DNA of 64,000 nt from Thioalkalivibrio sp. AKL19. Lineage in GTDB: Bacteria > Pseudomonadota > Gammaproteobacteria > Ectothiorhodospirales > Ectothiorhodospiraceae. The notes below the pieces were generated by a model, which worked only from the letters and a program-made list of their open reading frames with translations, was not told the origin of the DNA and made no database searches. Every line of letters starts with the position of its first letter. Position 1 is the stretch's first letter. The stretch lies in assembly GCF_000420165.1 (NCBI RefSeq), contig NZ_ATUK01000010.1:372001-436000 (forward strand), in the 5' to 3' direction. Shown piece by piece: positions 10,869 through 21,389 of the stretch. Position numbers and translations under genes: made by a program.

Positions 10869-10964
10869 GATGCGTTGAGCGCCGCGAAACGCATCAGTCG
10901 GAAGGCGGGCGATTTTCCGGGTACTCGATGGTGATGCGTTTCGCTACGCTCAACACATCCTACA
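10865..10964. repeat. Palindromic TAGGATGCGTTGAGC-type repeat, copy 1, between convergent genes
   Basis: Left arm GTAGGATGCGTTGAGCGCCG followed by CGAAACGCATCA. The right arm is its inverted form, TGATGCGTTTCGCTACGCTC followed by AACACATCCTACA. The stop codons of both convergent genes (cobW-like and tauE-like) lie inside the arms, so transcripts from both sides would end in a large hairpin. Further copies lie at about 54.1, 55.7, 59.3 and 62.1 kb. Confidence 0.8.
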
Positions 10965-11748
10965 AATTGGGCGATGCAAGCCAGGCAGGATCGAGAAAAA
11001 ACAGGACGGTCATCACCGCGCCGATCCCGGTGACCGCGTGACGGTACCCGGCCTCCGGCATACGGCGCACCAGGGCGATGCCAAGCCGCGCCCCGAGGAT
11101 CGCCCCGGCCCCAACCGCCAGCAGCCCGGTCGCCACCACCTGGCCGCCCGCGATGTAGACCACGACGGCCATTAACGTCAGCACCGAGGAGAGCAGGTTT
11201 TTGAGCGCGTTGGCCCGGGGCAGGTCCGCCGCGCCCTGGCCACGCAGGATCGCCAGCAGCAGGATGCCGACCCCGCCGTTGAAATACCCGCCATAGGCAC
11301 AGCCCAGCCCGGCCCCCAGCATCCGCAACGCTCCCGGATGCGGCCGCGCCGCCTGGCGCTGCAGCCAGGGCCCCAGCGCGAACAGCGCGGTGGCGACCAG
11401 CAGCAACCAGGGGATCAGGACACCGAAACCGGCATCGCCGGTCAGCAGCAAGGCGACGGCCCCGAGCGCACCGCCCAGAACCCCCGCGAGCAGCAGCCCC
11501 CAGGCCAGTCCCGGCCCCAGTTCGCGCCAGGCGGCGCCCAGCGCGCGCCGATCCGCCAGCACGCTGGCCAGATAGCCGGGCAGCAGTGCCGCGGTCCCGG
11601 TGGCATTGGCGGCCACCGGCGGGACACCCACGCTCATCAGGGCCGGCAGCGTCACGAAGCTGCCACCCCCGGCCACCGCATTCAGCAACCCGGCCAGGAA
11701 ACCAACGGCCAGAAGCAGCAGCGCGACGCCGGAAGGCGCGAAATCCAT
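10960..11748 (-). CDS. TauE/SafE family sulfite/anion exporter
   Basis: A 262-residue inner-membrane protein with about eight hydrophobic helices and the family's duplicated signature. The first is FLAGLLNAVAGGGSFVTLPA (about residue 17) with NATGTAALLP after it. The second is G-Y-F-N-G-G-V-G-I-L-L-L-A (about 153) followed by ANALKNLLSS. TauE/SafE proteins export sulfite, sulfoacetate or related organosulfur anions; substrate here is unknown. Its stop codon TAG falls in the repeat at 10865-10964. The next gene upstream ends 23 bases away on the same strand. Confidence 0.88.
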   Translation of the reverse strand: MDFAPSGVALLLLAVGFLAGLLNAVAGGGSFVTLPALMSVGVPPVAANATGTAALLPGYLASVLADRRALGAAWRELGPGLAWGLLLAGVLGGALGAVALLLTGDAGFGVLIPWLLLVATALFALGPWLQRQAARPHPGALRMLGAGLGCAYGGYFNGGVGILLLAILRGQGAADLPRANALKNLLSSVLTLMAVVVYIAGGQVVATGLLAVGAGAILGARLGIALVRRMPEAGYRHAVTGIGAVMTVLFFLDPAWLASPNL

Positions 11749-11770
11749 GTCGGGCGGGCGGAACCGCGGC

Positions 11771-12751
11771 TCAGATCACCCGGCGGTCGCTGAACTCGGC
11801 CCGGTAGAACCACTCGTTGCCCGGCAGCGCGTTGGGGTTGGGGAACACGATGAACCCGGGCTCTGGCGCCCGCACTTCGGTCCCGTCGGCGCGGACGCCG
11901 ATCAGGTCGCCCGCCTGCAGCGGGTCGAAGCTCTTCCATTCACAGGCAAAGCGGTCGTCCGGATGATTCCGGTCGATGACCTCCACCAGGCGCAGCACTT
12001 CCGGGTCGCCCTGGCCCGGGGTGGCCGGGGCCTCCAGCATGTCCAGGTGCGCCAGCGTGTTGATGATCGCGTTGTAGGCCACCACCGGGGCCTGCGGGTC
12101 GTCGTGCTGGCCGCACTCCAGGGTCACGCCATAGCCACCCTGGCTGCGCATGTATTCGGTGGTGCCGACCCCGTAGCTGGGATCGGTGCTGAGGATTTGT
12201 GCGCGCTGGCTGGCGTTCGGGTTTTTCATCCGCTGCGCGACACCACGGGCGTAGGTGTCCAGCCAGCCCTCGACCATGCGCCGCGGCCCCAGACACGCCG
12301 CCAATGCCTCTTCCTCGCACGCCTGCGCGAAGCCTTCCAGCTCGCCGTCGTTGTTGCGCGGGCCGAGCATGATGAACGGCTGCCCCCCGGTGTGAAACGA
12401 ATGCAGGTCCAGCAGCACGTCGTGCGCCGCCAGCAAGGGGCACAGCACGTTGGCGATTCGGTCCTCGAAGTCCTGCGGCGCATCGGTCACGCGCAGGTTG
12501 CGGTTCAGGTTGCGCTCGCCCATGCGCTGCCCCAGGTCATAGGCGAGCGGGTTGGTCCGCGGCACCAGCGTCAGGCTGCCCCGAAGCAGGTCGCGTTCGC
12601 GGGACTCCAGTTCGGCATGGACCCGTTCGGCGGCCTGCGTGCCACAGGTCTCGTTGCCGTGCACCGCGCCGAGCACGATCAGACGCGGCCCCGGCTCAAG
12701 CCCGTGAAAGGTGATCGAACGCAGCGCAGTGGGACGGGACGAATCGGACAT
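11771..12751 (-). CDS. Succinylglutamate desuccinylase/aspartoacylase-family zinc hydrolase
   Basis: A 326-residue M14-like zinc hydrolase. It shows the metal motif HGNETCG (about residue 31) and the substrate-binding LVPRTNPLAY and NLNRNLR segments. LLDLHSFHTGG supplies the third zinc ligand and GVTLECGQHDD contains the catalytic Glu (about residue 222). The C-terminal beta domain ends in FIVFPNPNALPGNEWFY. Family members cleave N-acyl amino acids (AstE, AspA) or deacylate other small molecules. No other arginine-succinyltransferase genes are nearby, so AstE itself is not assigned. It probably shares a transcript with the tauE-like gene. Confidence 0.82.
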   Translation of the reverse strand: MSDSSRPTALRSITFHGLEPGPRLIVLGAVHGNETCGTQAAERVHAELESRERDLLRGSLTLVPRTNPLAYDLGQRMGERNLNRNLRVTDAPQDFEDRIANVLCPLLAAHDVLLDLHSFHTGGQPFIMLGPRNNDGELEGFAQACEEEALAACLGPRRMVEGWLDTYARGVAQRMKNPNASQRAQILSTDPSYGVGTTEYMRSQGGYGVTLECGQHDDPQAPVVAYNAIINTLAHLDMLEAPATPGQGDPEVLRLVEVIDRNHPDDRFACEWKSFDPLQAGDLIGVRADGTEVRAPEPGFIVFPNPNALPGNEWFYRAEFSDRRVI

Positions 12752-12835
12752 CGGGGCAGCTCCGGGCTGGGGGTGGCTGAAAAGACGCGAACCAAGGCTA
12801 CCGGAGCGCCCCGGACAGCGCCACGGGGCACACGG

Positions 12836-15800
12836 TCATCCCGACGTCAGTGCGCCGTGCCGCGTCATCCAGTCTGCCAGCGCCCCGAGTTCCAGCGGCC
12901 GGCTGTAGAAATAGCCCTGGCCCAGGGCACAACCGCGCTCCCGCAGGAAGGCCGCCTGCTCGGCGGTCTCCACGCCCTCCGCGATCACCTGCATGTTCAG
13001 GTTGCGCCCCATGGCGATGATGGTGGCGGCGATCTCGCGGTCGGCGCTCTCGCTGGCCACCCCATCGACGAAGCTGCGATCAATCTTCAGCACATCCAGC
13101 GGGTACGTCCGCAGGGCCGCCAGCGAGGAATACCCGGTACCGAAGTCGTCGATCGCCAGGCGCACGCCCAGCTCCTTCAGGGCCACCAGCCGCGCGATGG
13201 CCTGTTCGCCCTGCTGCATGATCGCGGTCTCGGTAATTTCCAGTTCGAGCTGTTCAGCAGGGAACCCGGTCAACGCCAGGATCTCCGCCACGCGGTTCAC
13301 GAAGTCGCCGCGCTGCAGCTGTACCGGCGAGAGATTGACCGCCAGGCTGAAGTCCCCGGCACCGCGATCCAGCAACGTCCGCCCGGCGTCACAGGCCTCG
13401 CGCAATACCCACTCGCCCAGCGCAACGATCAACCCGGTGTCCTCGGCAATCGGGATGAAACGATCCGGGGGAATCATCTCGCCGTCCTCGGTCTGCCACC
13501 GCAACAACGCCTCCATGCCGAAGGGTCGCCCGTCCTCCAGCGCGACCTGTGGCTGGAAGTGCAGACGCAGCTCGCCACTTTCGGTCTCCACCGCATGCCG
13601 CAGGCGGTTCTCCAGTTCGAGGCGCTCGTCGGCGGCGCGGGTGAGGGCCTGGGTGTAGACGCTCCAGGTCTGGCGGCCGGAGGCCTTGGCCTGGTACATC
13701 GCCGCGTCCGCGTGCTGGATCAGCGCGGTGACCGAATCCCCGTGCTCGGGATAGAGGCTGATGCCGATACTGCCGTTGAGGTACACCAGGCGCCCGTCCT
13801 CCAGCGCGAACGGGCGCTCCAGGCTTGCCAGCAGGTCGCGAGCGCAACGGGCCACGGCCTCGTCGCTGGGCGGATTCTCCGCCACGACCAGGAACTCGTC
13901 CCCGCCCAGGCGTCCCAGGGCATGGGCGGGGCCGACCGCCTCGCGCAGGCGCCGGGCCACCTCGACCAGCACCTGGTCCCCCACCGGGTGCCCCATGGAG
14001 TCGTTGACGTTCTTGAAGCGGTCCAGGTCGAGGCTCAGCACCGCGATGCGATAGCCGTCTGTCCGCGCCCGTTCCAGCGCCTGCCCCAGCATCGCCTGCA
14101 GCTGACTGCGATTGGGCAGGTCGGTCAGGGCATCGTGTTGCGCCAGGTACTGCAGCTCATCCTCCGACCGGCGGAGCTCCGACATGTCGGTCAATACACC
14201 GGCGTAATGCAGGGCCTGGCCCTGCTCGTCGTTGACGGTATTGAGGCTCAGCCACTGCGGGGCCACCTCGCCATTGCGCCGCCGGTTCCAGATCTCGCCC
14301 TGCCAGTGTCCCTCTCGCTCGAGGCCGTCCCACATACGCTTGAAAAAGTCGGCATCGTGCCGCCCGGACTGCAGGAAACTCGGATTGCGACCCATCACCT
14401 CGGCCTCGGAGAACCCGGTGATGTCGGCAAAGGCCGGGTTGACCGCGACGATCCGCGGGGTCAGGTCGGTGATGACGATCCCGTCCCGGGTGCTCTCGAA
14501 GACCGCGGCCATCCGCCGCAGGCCCAGCAAGGCCTGACGCCGCTCCAATGCCGCGCCCAGGCTCGACGCCACAATGCGCGCCAGGCTCTGGTCCGCATCG
14601 CTCCAGCGCTGGGCGCGCTGCACCCGGTCCAGGGCAAGGAAGCCACGGTACTCGCCCTCCACATACAGCGGGACCAGCAGTGCCGCCTGGCACTGGGCCG
14701 CCTCCATGAGCTCGCGTTCGGCATCCGGCAGGTCACGGGTCAGCACATCCACCGCCCCGCCGTCCTGCAGGATCGCATGCCAGCGCGGCAGTAGCGATTC
14801 CAGGCTCAGGTTGCGCAGCGGTGGCGGCCGGATCGCGTAATCGGTGTCCGTGCGTACCCAGTAGTAGCGGTGTACGTCCAGGGCCTCGCGGACGTCATGG
14901 TCCAGCTCGGCCACCAGCACATAGGCGCGGTCGGCATGTGTCTCCTGCCCCAGTTCGGCCAGCAGGCGATGGATCACACTCGCGGGGTTGTCCTCGCGCA
15001 ACAGCTCCACGGTGAGCTCCGCCGCGGTGCGCAGTGCCCGTTCGCGTTCGCCCAGGGCCTGCGCGGCGCGCAGCTTCTGCACGGCCAGCCCGGCGATCTG
15101 GGTAAATTCCTCGATCAGCACGCGCTCGCCGGCATTGGGCCCGCGCGCGGCGGCGACATAGATCCCCAGGGTGCCCAGCACACTCCCGTCGGCATCGTGG
15201 AAGGGAAACGACCAGCAGGCGTGGAAACCCGCCGCGTGGGTGAGGTCGCAGTAACCGGCCCAGTTCGGATGGGACCTGCAATCCTCGACGACCACCGGCT
15301 CCCCGCTCCAGGCGGCCTCGCCACAGGAGCCCATACTCTGCTCGGCGCGTATCCGGCGCGTGGCGCTGCGCAGCGGGTCCGGCACGCGCGGCGCGGTCAC
15401 CGCGTACAGCTCCTGGCTGTCGCCATCCAGCAGCATCAGGCAGCCGTGCAGTTCGGGGGCCAGCGATTCCAGCCCCTTGACGACATCTTCCAGCAGGCGC
15501 GGATCGCGTTCGCCGGTGGCCAGACGCGCGAGCACGTTCACGCGCACCTCCTGAATGCGCTGATCCAGGACCCGTCGGGTCACATCCACCAGGCTTCCGG
15601 ACAACCCCTGCGCCCGCCCCGCGGCATCCAGATTGATGTGGCCCCGAAGTTCCAGCCAGCGCAGCGAACCGTCCGCCGCGCGCAGCCGGATCTCGGTCTC
15701 CATCCGACCGTCGTCGGCCTCCGCGGCGCGGGCCAGCAGCCGCGCCACCATCCCGCGATCCTCCAGCGGTATGAAGGACAGCATCTCCCCGCCGATCGCG

Positions 15801-16783
15801 GCCTCCACAGAGTGCCCGGTGATGGCCGTCCAGGCGGGGTTGAGGAAACGCCAGCACCCCGCGGCATCGGTCTCGAAGACGATGTCACCGGCGCGCTCGA
15901 TCACCTCGCGGTAGCGGCGTTCGGAGGCCGCCAGCGCGGCGCGCTCCCGGCGCAGCCGCGCCCGGGCATGCACCTGGTCCAGTAGAACCGGGAGCATTTT
16001 GAGGTAGCCGTCGCGTTTGACCGCGTAGTCCTCCACGCCCATGCGCAGGGCGCGCGCGGCCAGATCCTCGGTGCCCTGCCCGGTCACCAGGACCGTCGGC
16101 AGGTCCAGGCCGCGCTCCTCGCGCACCAGCCGTGCCAGCTCCAGGCCATCGATCCCCGGCAACCGGTAATCCACCAGCAGCAGATCAAAGCCCGGGTCGG
16201 CGCCGGCCTTCTGCGGCAACGCCGCCAGGGCCTCCTCCGCCGTGTGAACCGCTTGCAGGTGGATGTGCGGGGCGGCATGCGCCAGTTCGCGCCGGGTCAG
16301 GCCGATATCGAATTCATTGTGCTCGGCATACAGCACCCGCAGTGGCTCGTGCGCATCGATCACGCGCAGTTCGCGCCGGGCGCGGGCATCCACGACGCGT
16401 CCCGGCAGACGTTCCAGGTAATCGTCGGACTTGGTCAGGTAGTCATCAGCCCCGGCGCGGAACGCCGCGACCACCGACTCCTGTTCACCGTGCCCGGTCA
16501 GCACCAGCACGGCCTCGCCGCGACCCGCGGTGTTCAGCTCGCCGATCAGTTCGAGACCGCTGCCATCCGGCAGTCGCAGGTCCTCCACCACGCAGTCAAA
16601 GGCCTCGTTCCCGGCCAGCGCGTCCCGCGCCTCGGCCAGCGATGCCGCCAGGTGCACCTCGGCGCCCGGCACCTGCCGCTCCAGGGCCCTACGCTGCAGG
16701 TCGGCATCCGCCGGATTGTCTTCCACGAGGAGGATTCGCATGGGCTTCGCCGGATTCAGCCCGGCGCCTGATTCAGCAGGCAC
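12836..16783 (-). CDS. Hybrid c-di-GMP enzyme: REC-REC-PAS-GAF-GAF-PAS-GGDEF-EAL
   Basis: A 1315-residue regulator. Two receiver domains (about 15-130, 145-265) carry phosphoacceptor sites EDLRLPDGSG and VDYRLPGIDG. They are followed by PAS (about 297-410), two GAF-like domains (about 425-745), a second PAS (about 760-880), GGDEF (LGRLGGDEF, about 960) and EAL (MEALLRW, about 1089). The EAL domain retains DDFGTGYSSL, LKIDRSF, IAEGVET and QGYFYSRPL, so phosphodiesterase activity is likely. No RxxD inhibitory site precedes GGDEF. GTG 16783 has an AGGTGGAG ribosome site and overlaps the upstream gene by 28 bases; ATG 16741, just before the first REC strand, is the alternative start. It is last in an operon with a kinase and a receiver. 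Confidence 0.9.
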   Translation of the reverse strand: MPAESGAGLNPAKPMRILLVEDNPADADLQRRALERQVPGAEVHLAASLAEARDALAGNEAFDCVVEDLRLPDGSGLELIGELNTAGRGEAVLVLTGHGEQESVVAAFRAGADDYLTKSDDYLERLPGRVVDARARRELRVIDAHEPLRVLYAEHNEFDIGLTRRELAHAAPHIHLQAVHTAEEALAALPQKAGADPGFDLLLVDYRLPGIDGLELARLVREERGLDLPTVLVTGQGTEDLAARALRMGVEDYAVKRDGYLKMLPVLLDQVHARARLRRERAALAASERRYREVIERAGDIVFETDAAGCWRFLNPAWTAITGHSVEAAIGGEMLSFIPLEDRGMVARLLARAAEADDGRMETEIRLRAADGSLRWLELRGHINLDAAGRAQGLSGSLVDVTRRVLDQRIQEVRVNVLARLATGERDPRLLEDVVKGLESLAPELHGCLMLLDGDSQELYAVTAPRVPDPLRSATRRIRAEQSMGSCGEAAWSGEPVVVEDCRSHPNWAGYCDLTHAAGFHACWSFPFHDADGSVLGTLGIYVAAARGPNAGERVLIEEFTQIAGLAVQKLRAAQALGERERALRTAAELTVELLREDNPASVIHRLLAELGQETHADRAYVLVAELDHDVREALDVHRYYWVRTDTDYAIRPPPLRNLSLESLLPRWHAILQDGGAVDVLTRDLPDAERELMEAAQCQAALLVPLYVEGEYRGFLALDRVQRAQRWSDADQSLARIVASSLGAALERRQALLGLRRMAAVFESTRDGIVITDLTPRIVAVNPAFADITGFSEAEVMGRNPSFLQSGRHDADFFKRMWDGLEREGHWQGEIWNRRRNGEVAPQWLSLNTVNDEQGQALHYAGVLTDMSELRRSEDELQYLAQHDALTDLPNRSQLQAMLGQALERARTDGYRIAVLSLDLDRFKNVNDSMGHPVGDQVLVEVARRLREAVGPAHALGRLGGDEFLVVAENPPSDEAVARCARDLLASLERPFALEDGRLVYLNGSIGISLYPEHGDSVTALIQHADAAMYQAKASGRQTWSVYTQALTRAADERLELENRLRHAVETESGELRLHFQPQVALEDGRPFGMEALLRWQTEDGEMIPPDRFIPIAEDTGLIVALGEWVLREACDAGRTLLDRGAGDFSLAVNLSPVQLQRGDFVNRVAEILALTGFPAEQLELEITETAIMQQGEQAIARLVALKELGVRLAIDDFGTGYSSLAALRTYPLDVLKIDRSFVDGVASESADREIAATIIAMGRNLNMQVIAEGVETAEQAAFLRERGCALGQGYFYSRPLELGALADWMTRHGALTSG

Positions 16784-17190
16784 CAGTAAAGCTCCACCTG
16801 CTCGGCCACCTCGACGAACTTGCCAAAATCCACCGGCTTGACGATGTACGAATTGGCCCCGCAGTCGTAGGCGGTCGCGATGTCGCGGTCCTCGCTGGAA
16901 GAGGTCAGCATGACCACCGGGATGCGGCGGAAGCGCTCGTGGGCACGGATGCGCCGCAGCACCTCCAGCCCGTCGACCTTGGGCAGCTTGATGTCCAGCA
17001 GGATCACCGCCGGTGGCGCCAGTTCACCCCGCTCCCAGTGCTCGAGAAACTCCAGGGCCTCCACCCCGTCGCGCGCGATCTCCAGCGGATTGGTGAGATT
17101 GCGCCGCTCGAAGGCGCGGCGCATCAGATCGATGTCCACCGGATTGTCCTCGACCACCAGGATGGAGGGCTGGCGCGAGGTCGTACTCAT
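16756..17190 (-). CDS. Single-domain CheY-like response regulator
   Basis: A 144-residue stand-alone receiver of the Rcp1 type. It has the acidic pocket VVEDNP, phosphoacceptor Asp in VILLDIKLPKVDG (about residue 68), conserved Ser/Thr in VVMLTSSSED and Lys in YIVKPVDF. There is no output domain. The start overlaps the kinase stop by ATGA, and the kinase upstream has the PAS-HisKA-HATPase layout of phytochrome-like and CBA kinases that usually pair with such receivers. It may pass phosphate to a diffusible target or to the adjacent REC-containing diguanylate enzyme. Confidence 0.92.
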   Translation of the reverse strand: MSTTSRQPSILVVEDNPVDIDLMRRAFERRNLTNPLEIARDGVEALEFLEHWERGELAPPAVILLDIKLPKVDGLEVLRRIRAHERFRRIPVVMLTSSSEDRDIATAYDCGANSYIVKPVDFGKFVEVAEQVELYWCLLNQAPG

Positions 17191-19337
17191 CGAGGGAACT
17201 CCACGTGGAAGATGGCGCCCGCGCCCGGCGTGCCCTCGGCGCGGATCTTCCCGCCGAGGCGGTTGACCGCCCGGCGTACCAGGGCCAGGCCAACGCCGGT
17301 CCCGGGATAGGCCTCGGCGCGATTCAGACGCTGGAAGATATCGAAGATGCGCTCCTGAAACGCCATGTCGAAGCCGATCCCGTTGTCGCGTACCGAGATT
17401 CCGAGCGTAGCACTGCGGGATTCCGCCTGCACCGTCACTTGGGGTGTTGCGCGCTCGGCACTGAATTTGAATGCATTTTCCAGCAGGTTGCGCAGGATCA
17501 GGGCGACCCCGTCGGGGTCACTCTGGAATACCAGATCGGGATCGATCTCCAGCGTGATCTCGGCACGTTCGCGCAGGGCCGGATCCACCGACTCCACTAC
17601 CTCCTCCACCAGTGCCCGCACCCGGATCTCGCGATCCTCCAGTGGCCGGCGTTCCATGCGCGAATAGGCGAGCAGATCCGAGATCAGTTCGTTCATCTGC
17701 GCCACGCCCTGACGGATGTTGCGCACGAAGGTGCGTCCCTCGCCCTCCAGTTGCTCGCCGTAGTCCGTCTCCAGCAACTGGCTGTAGCCTTCGATACCGC
17801 GCAGGGGCGCCTTCAGGTCGTGGGACACGGCGTAGGAGAAGGATTCGAGTTCCTGGTTCAGCGCCTGCAGCGCCGCCGTGCGTTCGGCTACCCGCTGCTC
17901 CAGCGTGGCGTTCAGGTCGCGCAGTTCGAGTTCCTGGCGCTTCAGCTCGGTGACCTCGAGGACCGTGCCCTGCACGTAGTGCATGCCGTCCGCCCGCTCA
18001 ATCGGGGCCTCCATGGTGATGCTGAACCAGGCATCCGCGCGGACCTCCGGGCGGGCCTTCAGCAACAGCCGGCGCGGCCCGGGCCGGCCGCCCGCCAGCA
18101 GCGCCTCCATCGCCGCGGAAAAGCTCGCGCCATCCTCCGAGTCGAGACCGAAGAAATTGCGGGCAAAGGCCTCCAGCGTGGGCGTGCCGTAGCGGGCGTC
18201 ACAATCCAGCAGGCCGTAGAGGCGATCCGACCACCACATCTCGCGAGTCTCCAGGAGGTACTCCCAGCTGCCCAGCCCCGCGTGGCGTTCCGCCTGGCTC
18301 AGGCGGTCCACCTGACGCGCCAGCGCGGCCTCGGCCTGCTTGCGCGCCTCGATGTTGCGCAGGGTCACCAGCAGCAGCCGCTCACCGGCGATCTCGGTGG
18401 CCTGCAGGTTGGCCTCCACCCAGAAACCGTGGCCGTCACGGTGGCGCGCCCGCCACTCGAACACCAGCTGTTCGCCGCGCCGGGCGCGCTCCATCAGCGC
18501 CTTCTGGCGCTGCACGTCGTAGCCGGTTTCATCCGCGGTCAGATCTTCCACGCTGCTGGCCAGAAGTTCCGCCCGGCTGTAGCCGTACATCTGCTCGGCG
18601 GCGGCGTTCACCCCGATCAGGGCCTCGGTATCCAGGTCCTGCAGCAGGATCGCCTCCTGCACGTTGTCGAAGATCGCGCGGAAGCGGGTCTCCGAATCGC
18701 GCAGGTCCCGCTCGGCGCGCAGGCGTTCGGTCACATCCAGCAGCAGACCGTGGATGCGGGTCACCCGGCCGGACTCGTCGCGGGTGAGCCAGGTCCGGTC
18801 CTCCAGCCAGATCCAGCTGCCCGCACCACTGCGCACGCGATAGACCTGGGTGTAACGATCCGGGCCATGGTCGATGTGCGCGGCCACATCGGTCACGATG
18901 CGGTCGATGTCCTCGGGATGAATCAGGTCGGCGTAGTGCAGATCGCCGCGCAGCAGGGCGTGACGGTCGATCTCCCAGCGCGCGATGTTGGGCGAGACAA
19001 AGGTCACCGGCCACCCGGGCGTGGTCGCCCATTCGATCGCGACGACCGGGGAGCGCTCGACGATTCCGTTGAGGCGGCGTGCCTCGCGGGAGGCGCGGTC
19101 GCGCGCCCGCAGTGAGTAGTAGACCAGCAGGAACAGCCCGACGGCAGTCAAGGCCACATAGCCCCAGCCCTTGAGGGTCTGCAACTGGGCCAGCAGGGCG
19201 ACGTCATCGACCATCAGCAGCAAGGCGCGGTCGGACAGACCAATCCAAGCCAGGCCGAAGACCAGGTACACCACGGCGATTATCGCCGCCGTGCGCCCGG
19301 CGCTGGGCTTCCCGACCCTCTTACCGTCTCGCTCCAT
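17187..19337 (-). CDS. Membrane-bound PAS-repeat sensor histidine kinase
   Basis: A 716-residue kinase from ATG 19337 (a GGGGGG-rich site precedes it). Two transmembrane helices (about 14-36 and 62-80) with a short periplasmic loop are followed by three PAS domains (about 95-470). A coiled segment leads to the dimerisation/phosphoacceptor helix [14 protein letters not shown] (His about residue 505). The ATPase domain has [19 protein letters not shown] and GTGVGLALV. The F-box IFDIFQRL is typical of the bacteriophytochrome-like group, but no chromophore domain is present. It heads an operon with a receiver and a GGDEF/EAL protein, giving a likely phospho-signal to c-di-GMP route. Confidence 0.92.
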   Translation of the reverse strand: MERDGKRVGKPSAGRTAAIIAVVYLVFGLAWIGLSDRALLLMVDDVALLAQLQTLKGWGYVALTAVGLFLLVYYSLRARDRASREARRLNGIVERSPVVAIEWATTPGWPVTFVSPNIARWEIDRHALLRGDLHYADLIHPEDIDRIVTDVAAHIDHGPDRYTQVYRVRSGAGSWIWLEDRTWLTRDESGRVTRIHGLLLDVTERLRAERDLRDSETRFRAIFDNVQEAILLQDLDTEALIGVNAAAEQMYGYSRAELLASSVEDLTADETGYDVQRQKALMERARRGEQLVFEWRARHRDGHGFWVEANLQATEIAGERLLLVTLRNIEARKQAEAALARQVDRLSQAERHAGLGSWEYLLETREMWWSDRLYGLLDCDARYGTPTLEAFARNFFGLDSEDGASFSAAMEALLAGGRPGPRRLLLKARPEVRADAWFSITMEAPIERADGMHYVQGTVLEVTELKRQELELRDLNATLEQRVAERTAALQALNQELESFSYAVSHDLKAPLRGIEGYSQLLETDYGEQLEGEGRTFVRNIRQGVAQMNELISDLLAYSRMERRPLEDREIRVRALVEEVVESVDPALRERAEITLEIDPDLVFQSDPDGVALILRNLLENAFKFSAERATPQVTVQAESRSATLGISVRDNGIGFDMAFQERIFDIFQRLNRAEAYPGTGVGLALVRRAVNRLGGKIRAEGTPGAGAIFHVEFPR

Positions 19338-19537
19338 CAAGCCCCCCGGCTGTTGTGGAGACGCGTCCGGCCCTCCCTGCGAACGCCTGTCCTGTCTCGA
19401 GCATCGGCCACCCGGCGCCGGGGCGCAAGGGCCGCCGCACGGCAACCGGATGGCCCAGGGCGCGCGGGGCCCGATGCGGGCTTCGGGGCGCCCTTCGAAA
19501 ATGCTATTCTTCGCCGCTCCCGCAAGCGGACGCAGCG

Positions 19538-19978
19538 ATGTTCAAGCAACTCGAAGGCGAACCCCGTGGCGAGCGCCACCCGACCCCCGAGGTCCTGGAA
19601 CGCCTGAAGCTCAACGCCGACGGCCTGATCCCCGCGATCGCCCAGCAGCACGACACCGGCGACGTGCTGATGCTGGCGTGGATGAACCGCGAGGCCCTGG
19701 ACGAGACCCTGGCGACCGGACGCGTGTGCTACTACTCGCGCTCGCGCCAGGCGCTGTGGCGCAAGGGCGAGCAGTCCGGGCAGGTGCAGCAGCTGCATTC
19801 CCTGCACCTGGATTGCGACGGCGACACCCTCCTGCTGAAGGTGAACCAGACCGGTCCGGCCTGCCACACCGGGCGGCGCAGCTGCTTCTACCTGCAGGTC
19901 GAGCAGGACGCCGTCGTGGTCACCAGCGACCCCGAGATCGCCCCCGAGACGCTGTACGGCAAGGACACCGGCCAATGA
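19538..19978 (+). CDS. hisI: Phosphoribosyl-AMP cyclohydrolase HisI
   Basis: A 146-residue enzyme of histidine biosynthesis that opens the adenine ring of phosphoribosyl-AMP. Conserved segments are [28 protein letters not shown], the metal-binding [11 protein letters not shown] and HTGRRSCFY. There is no C-terminal HisE domain, as is common in proteobacteria. The start is the ATG immediately before FKQLEGE. The stop overlaps the cysS start (ATGA). Other his genes are absent from the window, so the gene is detached from the pathway operon. Confidence 0.95.
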   Translation: MFKQLEGEPRGERHPTPEVLERLKLNADGLIPAIAQQHDTGDVLMLAWMNREALDETLATGRVCYYSRSRQALWRKGEQSGQVQQLHSLHLDCDGDTLLLKVNQTGPACHTGRRSCFYLQVEQDAVVVTSDPEIAPETLYGKDTGQ

Positions 19979-21384
19979 GCGAGTCCCGGACCCTCATCCT
20001 GCACAACACCCTGGGCGGGCGCGACGAGCCCTTCGTGCCCCAGGACCCGAAGCGGGTGACGCTCTACGTCTGCGGCCCCACCGTGTACAACCGCGTACAC
20101 ATCGGCAACGGCCGGCCGGTGGTGGTGTTCGACGTGCTGTTCCGCGTGCTGCGCGAGCTCTACGGCACGGATCACGTGGTCTACGCCCGCAACATCACCG
20201 ACGTCGATGACAAGATCAACAAGGCCGCCGCCGACAACGACGAGCCCATCGCCGCGCTGACCGAACGCTTCACGCGGGCCTTCCACGAGGACATCGCGGA
20301 ACTGGACACGCTGGAACCCACCCTGGAGCCGCGCGCGACCGAACACATCCAGCCGATGATCGAACTGATCGAGCGCCTGATCGAACGCGGCCATGCCTAC
20401 GTGGCCGACAACCACGTGCTGTTCGACGTGACCTCCTACCCGGACTACGGCGCCCTGTCCGGACGCTCGCTGGCGGACATGCAGGCCGGCGCCCGGGTCG
20501 AGGTCGCCGACTACAAGCGCCACCCCGGCGACTTCGTGCTGTGGAAGCCGGCCGCGGCGGGCGAGCCCGGCTGGGAAAGCCCCTGGGGCACGGGCCGCCC
20601 CGGCTGGCACCTCGAGTGCACGGCGATGATCCGCAGCCACCTGGGCCCGATGATCGACATCCATGGCGGCGGCCACGACCTGGTCTTCCCGCACCACGAG
20701 AACGAGATCGCCCAGGGCTGCGCGGCCGAAGGCTGCCACGAGCACGGCACCCACTACGCCCGCTACTGGGTGCACAACGGGCACCTGACCATCGACGGCG
20801 AGAAGATGTCCAAGTCGCTGGGCAATTTTCAGCTGCTGCACGACCTGCTGCGGCACTACCCCGGCGAGGTCCTGCGCCTGGCACTGCTGTCGCGCCACTA
20901 TCGCGCCCCGCTGAACTTCTCGGAAGAGACCCTGACCCAATCGCGCAACAGCCTGAACGGCCTGTACCGCGTGCTGCGCGACGCCGCCGAGATCGAACCG
21001 GACCCGGTCGCCGCCGCCGAGACCCCGGTGTTCGCGGCGCTGCTGGAGGACCTGAACACCCCTGCCGCGATCACCGCGCTGCACCGCATGAGCGATGCCC
21101 TGGCGACCGCCACGGACGATGCCCAGCGCGCGCGGCGCAAGGGCGAGCTCCTGGCCGGGGCCGGCCTGTTGGGCCTGCTGCAGCAGGACCCGGCTGCGTG
21201 GTTCCAGGGCGATGCCGGAGACGACGAGCTGGCGGCCTGGGTGGAGGAACGCATCACGGCGCGCCAGGCCGCGCGCAAGGCCCGCGACTTCGCCACCGCC
21301 GATGCCATCCGCGACGAACTGACAGCCAACGGCATCGAGCTCGAGGACACCCCCGACGGCACGCGCTGGCAGCGCGCGAACTGA
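19975..21384 (+). CDS. cysS: Cysteinyl-tRNA synthetase
   Basis: A 469-residue class I synthetase charging tRNA-Cys. The catalytic entry [16 protein letters not shown] includes a zinc-binding Cys and the HIGH-equivalent HIGN. Further zinc-site and active-site motifs are WHLECTAMI and [13 protein letters not shown]. The ATP-binding loop [11 protein letters not shown] is intact (about residue 280). A C-terminal anticodon region with [16 protein letters not shown] ends the protein. Length is normal. It is translationally coupled to hisI through the ATGA overlap. Confidence 0.98.
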   Translation: MSESRTLILHNTLGGRDEPFVPQDPKRVTLYVCGPTVYNRVHIGNGRPVVVFDVLFRVLRELYGTDHVVYARNITDVDDKINKAAADNDEPIAALTERFTRAFHEDIAELDTLEPTLEPRATEHIQPMIELIERLIERGHAYVADNHVLFDVTSYPDYGALSGRSLADMQAGARVEVADYKRHPGDFVLWKPAAAGEPGWESPWGTGRPGWHLECTAMIRSHLGPMIDIHGGGHDLVFPHHENEIAQGCAAEGCHEHGTHYARYWVHNGHLTIDGEKMSKSLGNFQLLHDLLRHYPGEVLRLALLSRHYRAPLNFSEETLTQSRNSLNGLYRVLRDAAEIEPDPVAAAETPVFAALLEDLNTPAAITALHRMSDALATATDDAQRARRKGELLAGAGLLGLLQQDPAAWFQGDAGDDELAAWVEERITARQAARKARDFATADAIRDELTANGIELEDTPDGTRWQRAN

Positions 21385-21389
21385 ACCCC

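Noticed and set aside
11771-12751. Assignment as AstE of the arginine succinyltransferase pathway
   Set aside because: No astA-D genes are nearby and the family covers several acylases, so only the family is named.
11600-14794. A 1064-codon plus-strand frame across the AstE-like and GGDEF/EAL genes
   Set aside because: It covers parts of three minus-strand genes with clear domains and has no ribosome site or protein-like motifs.
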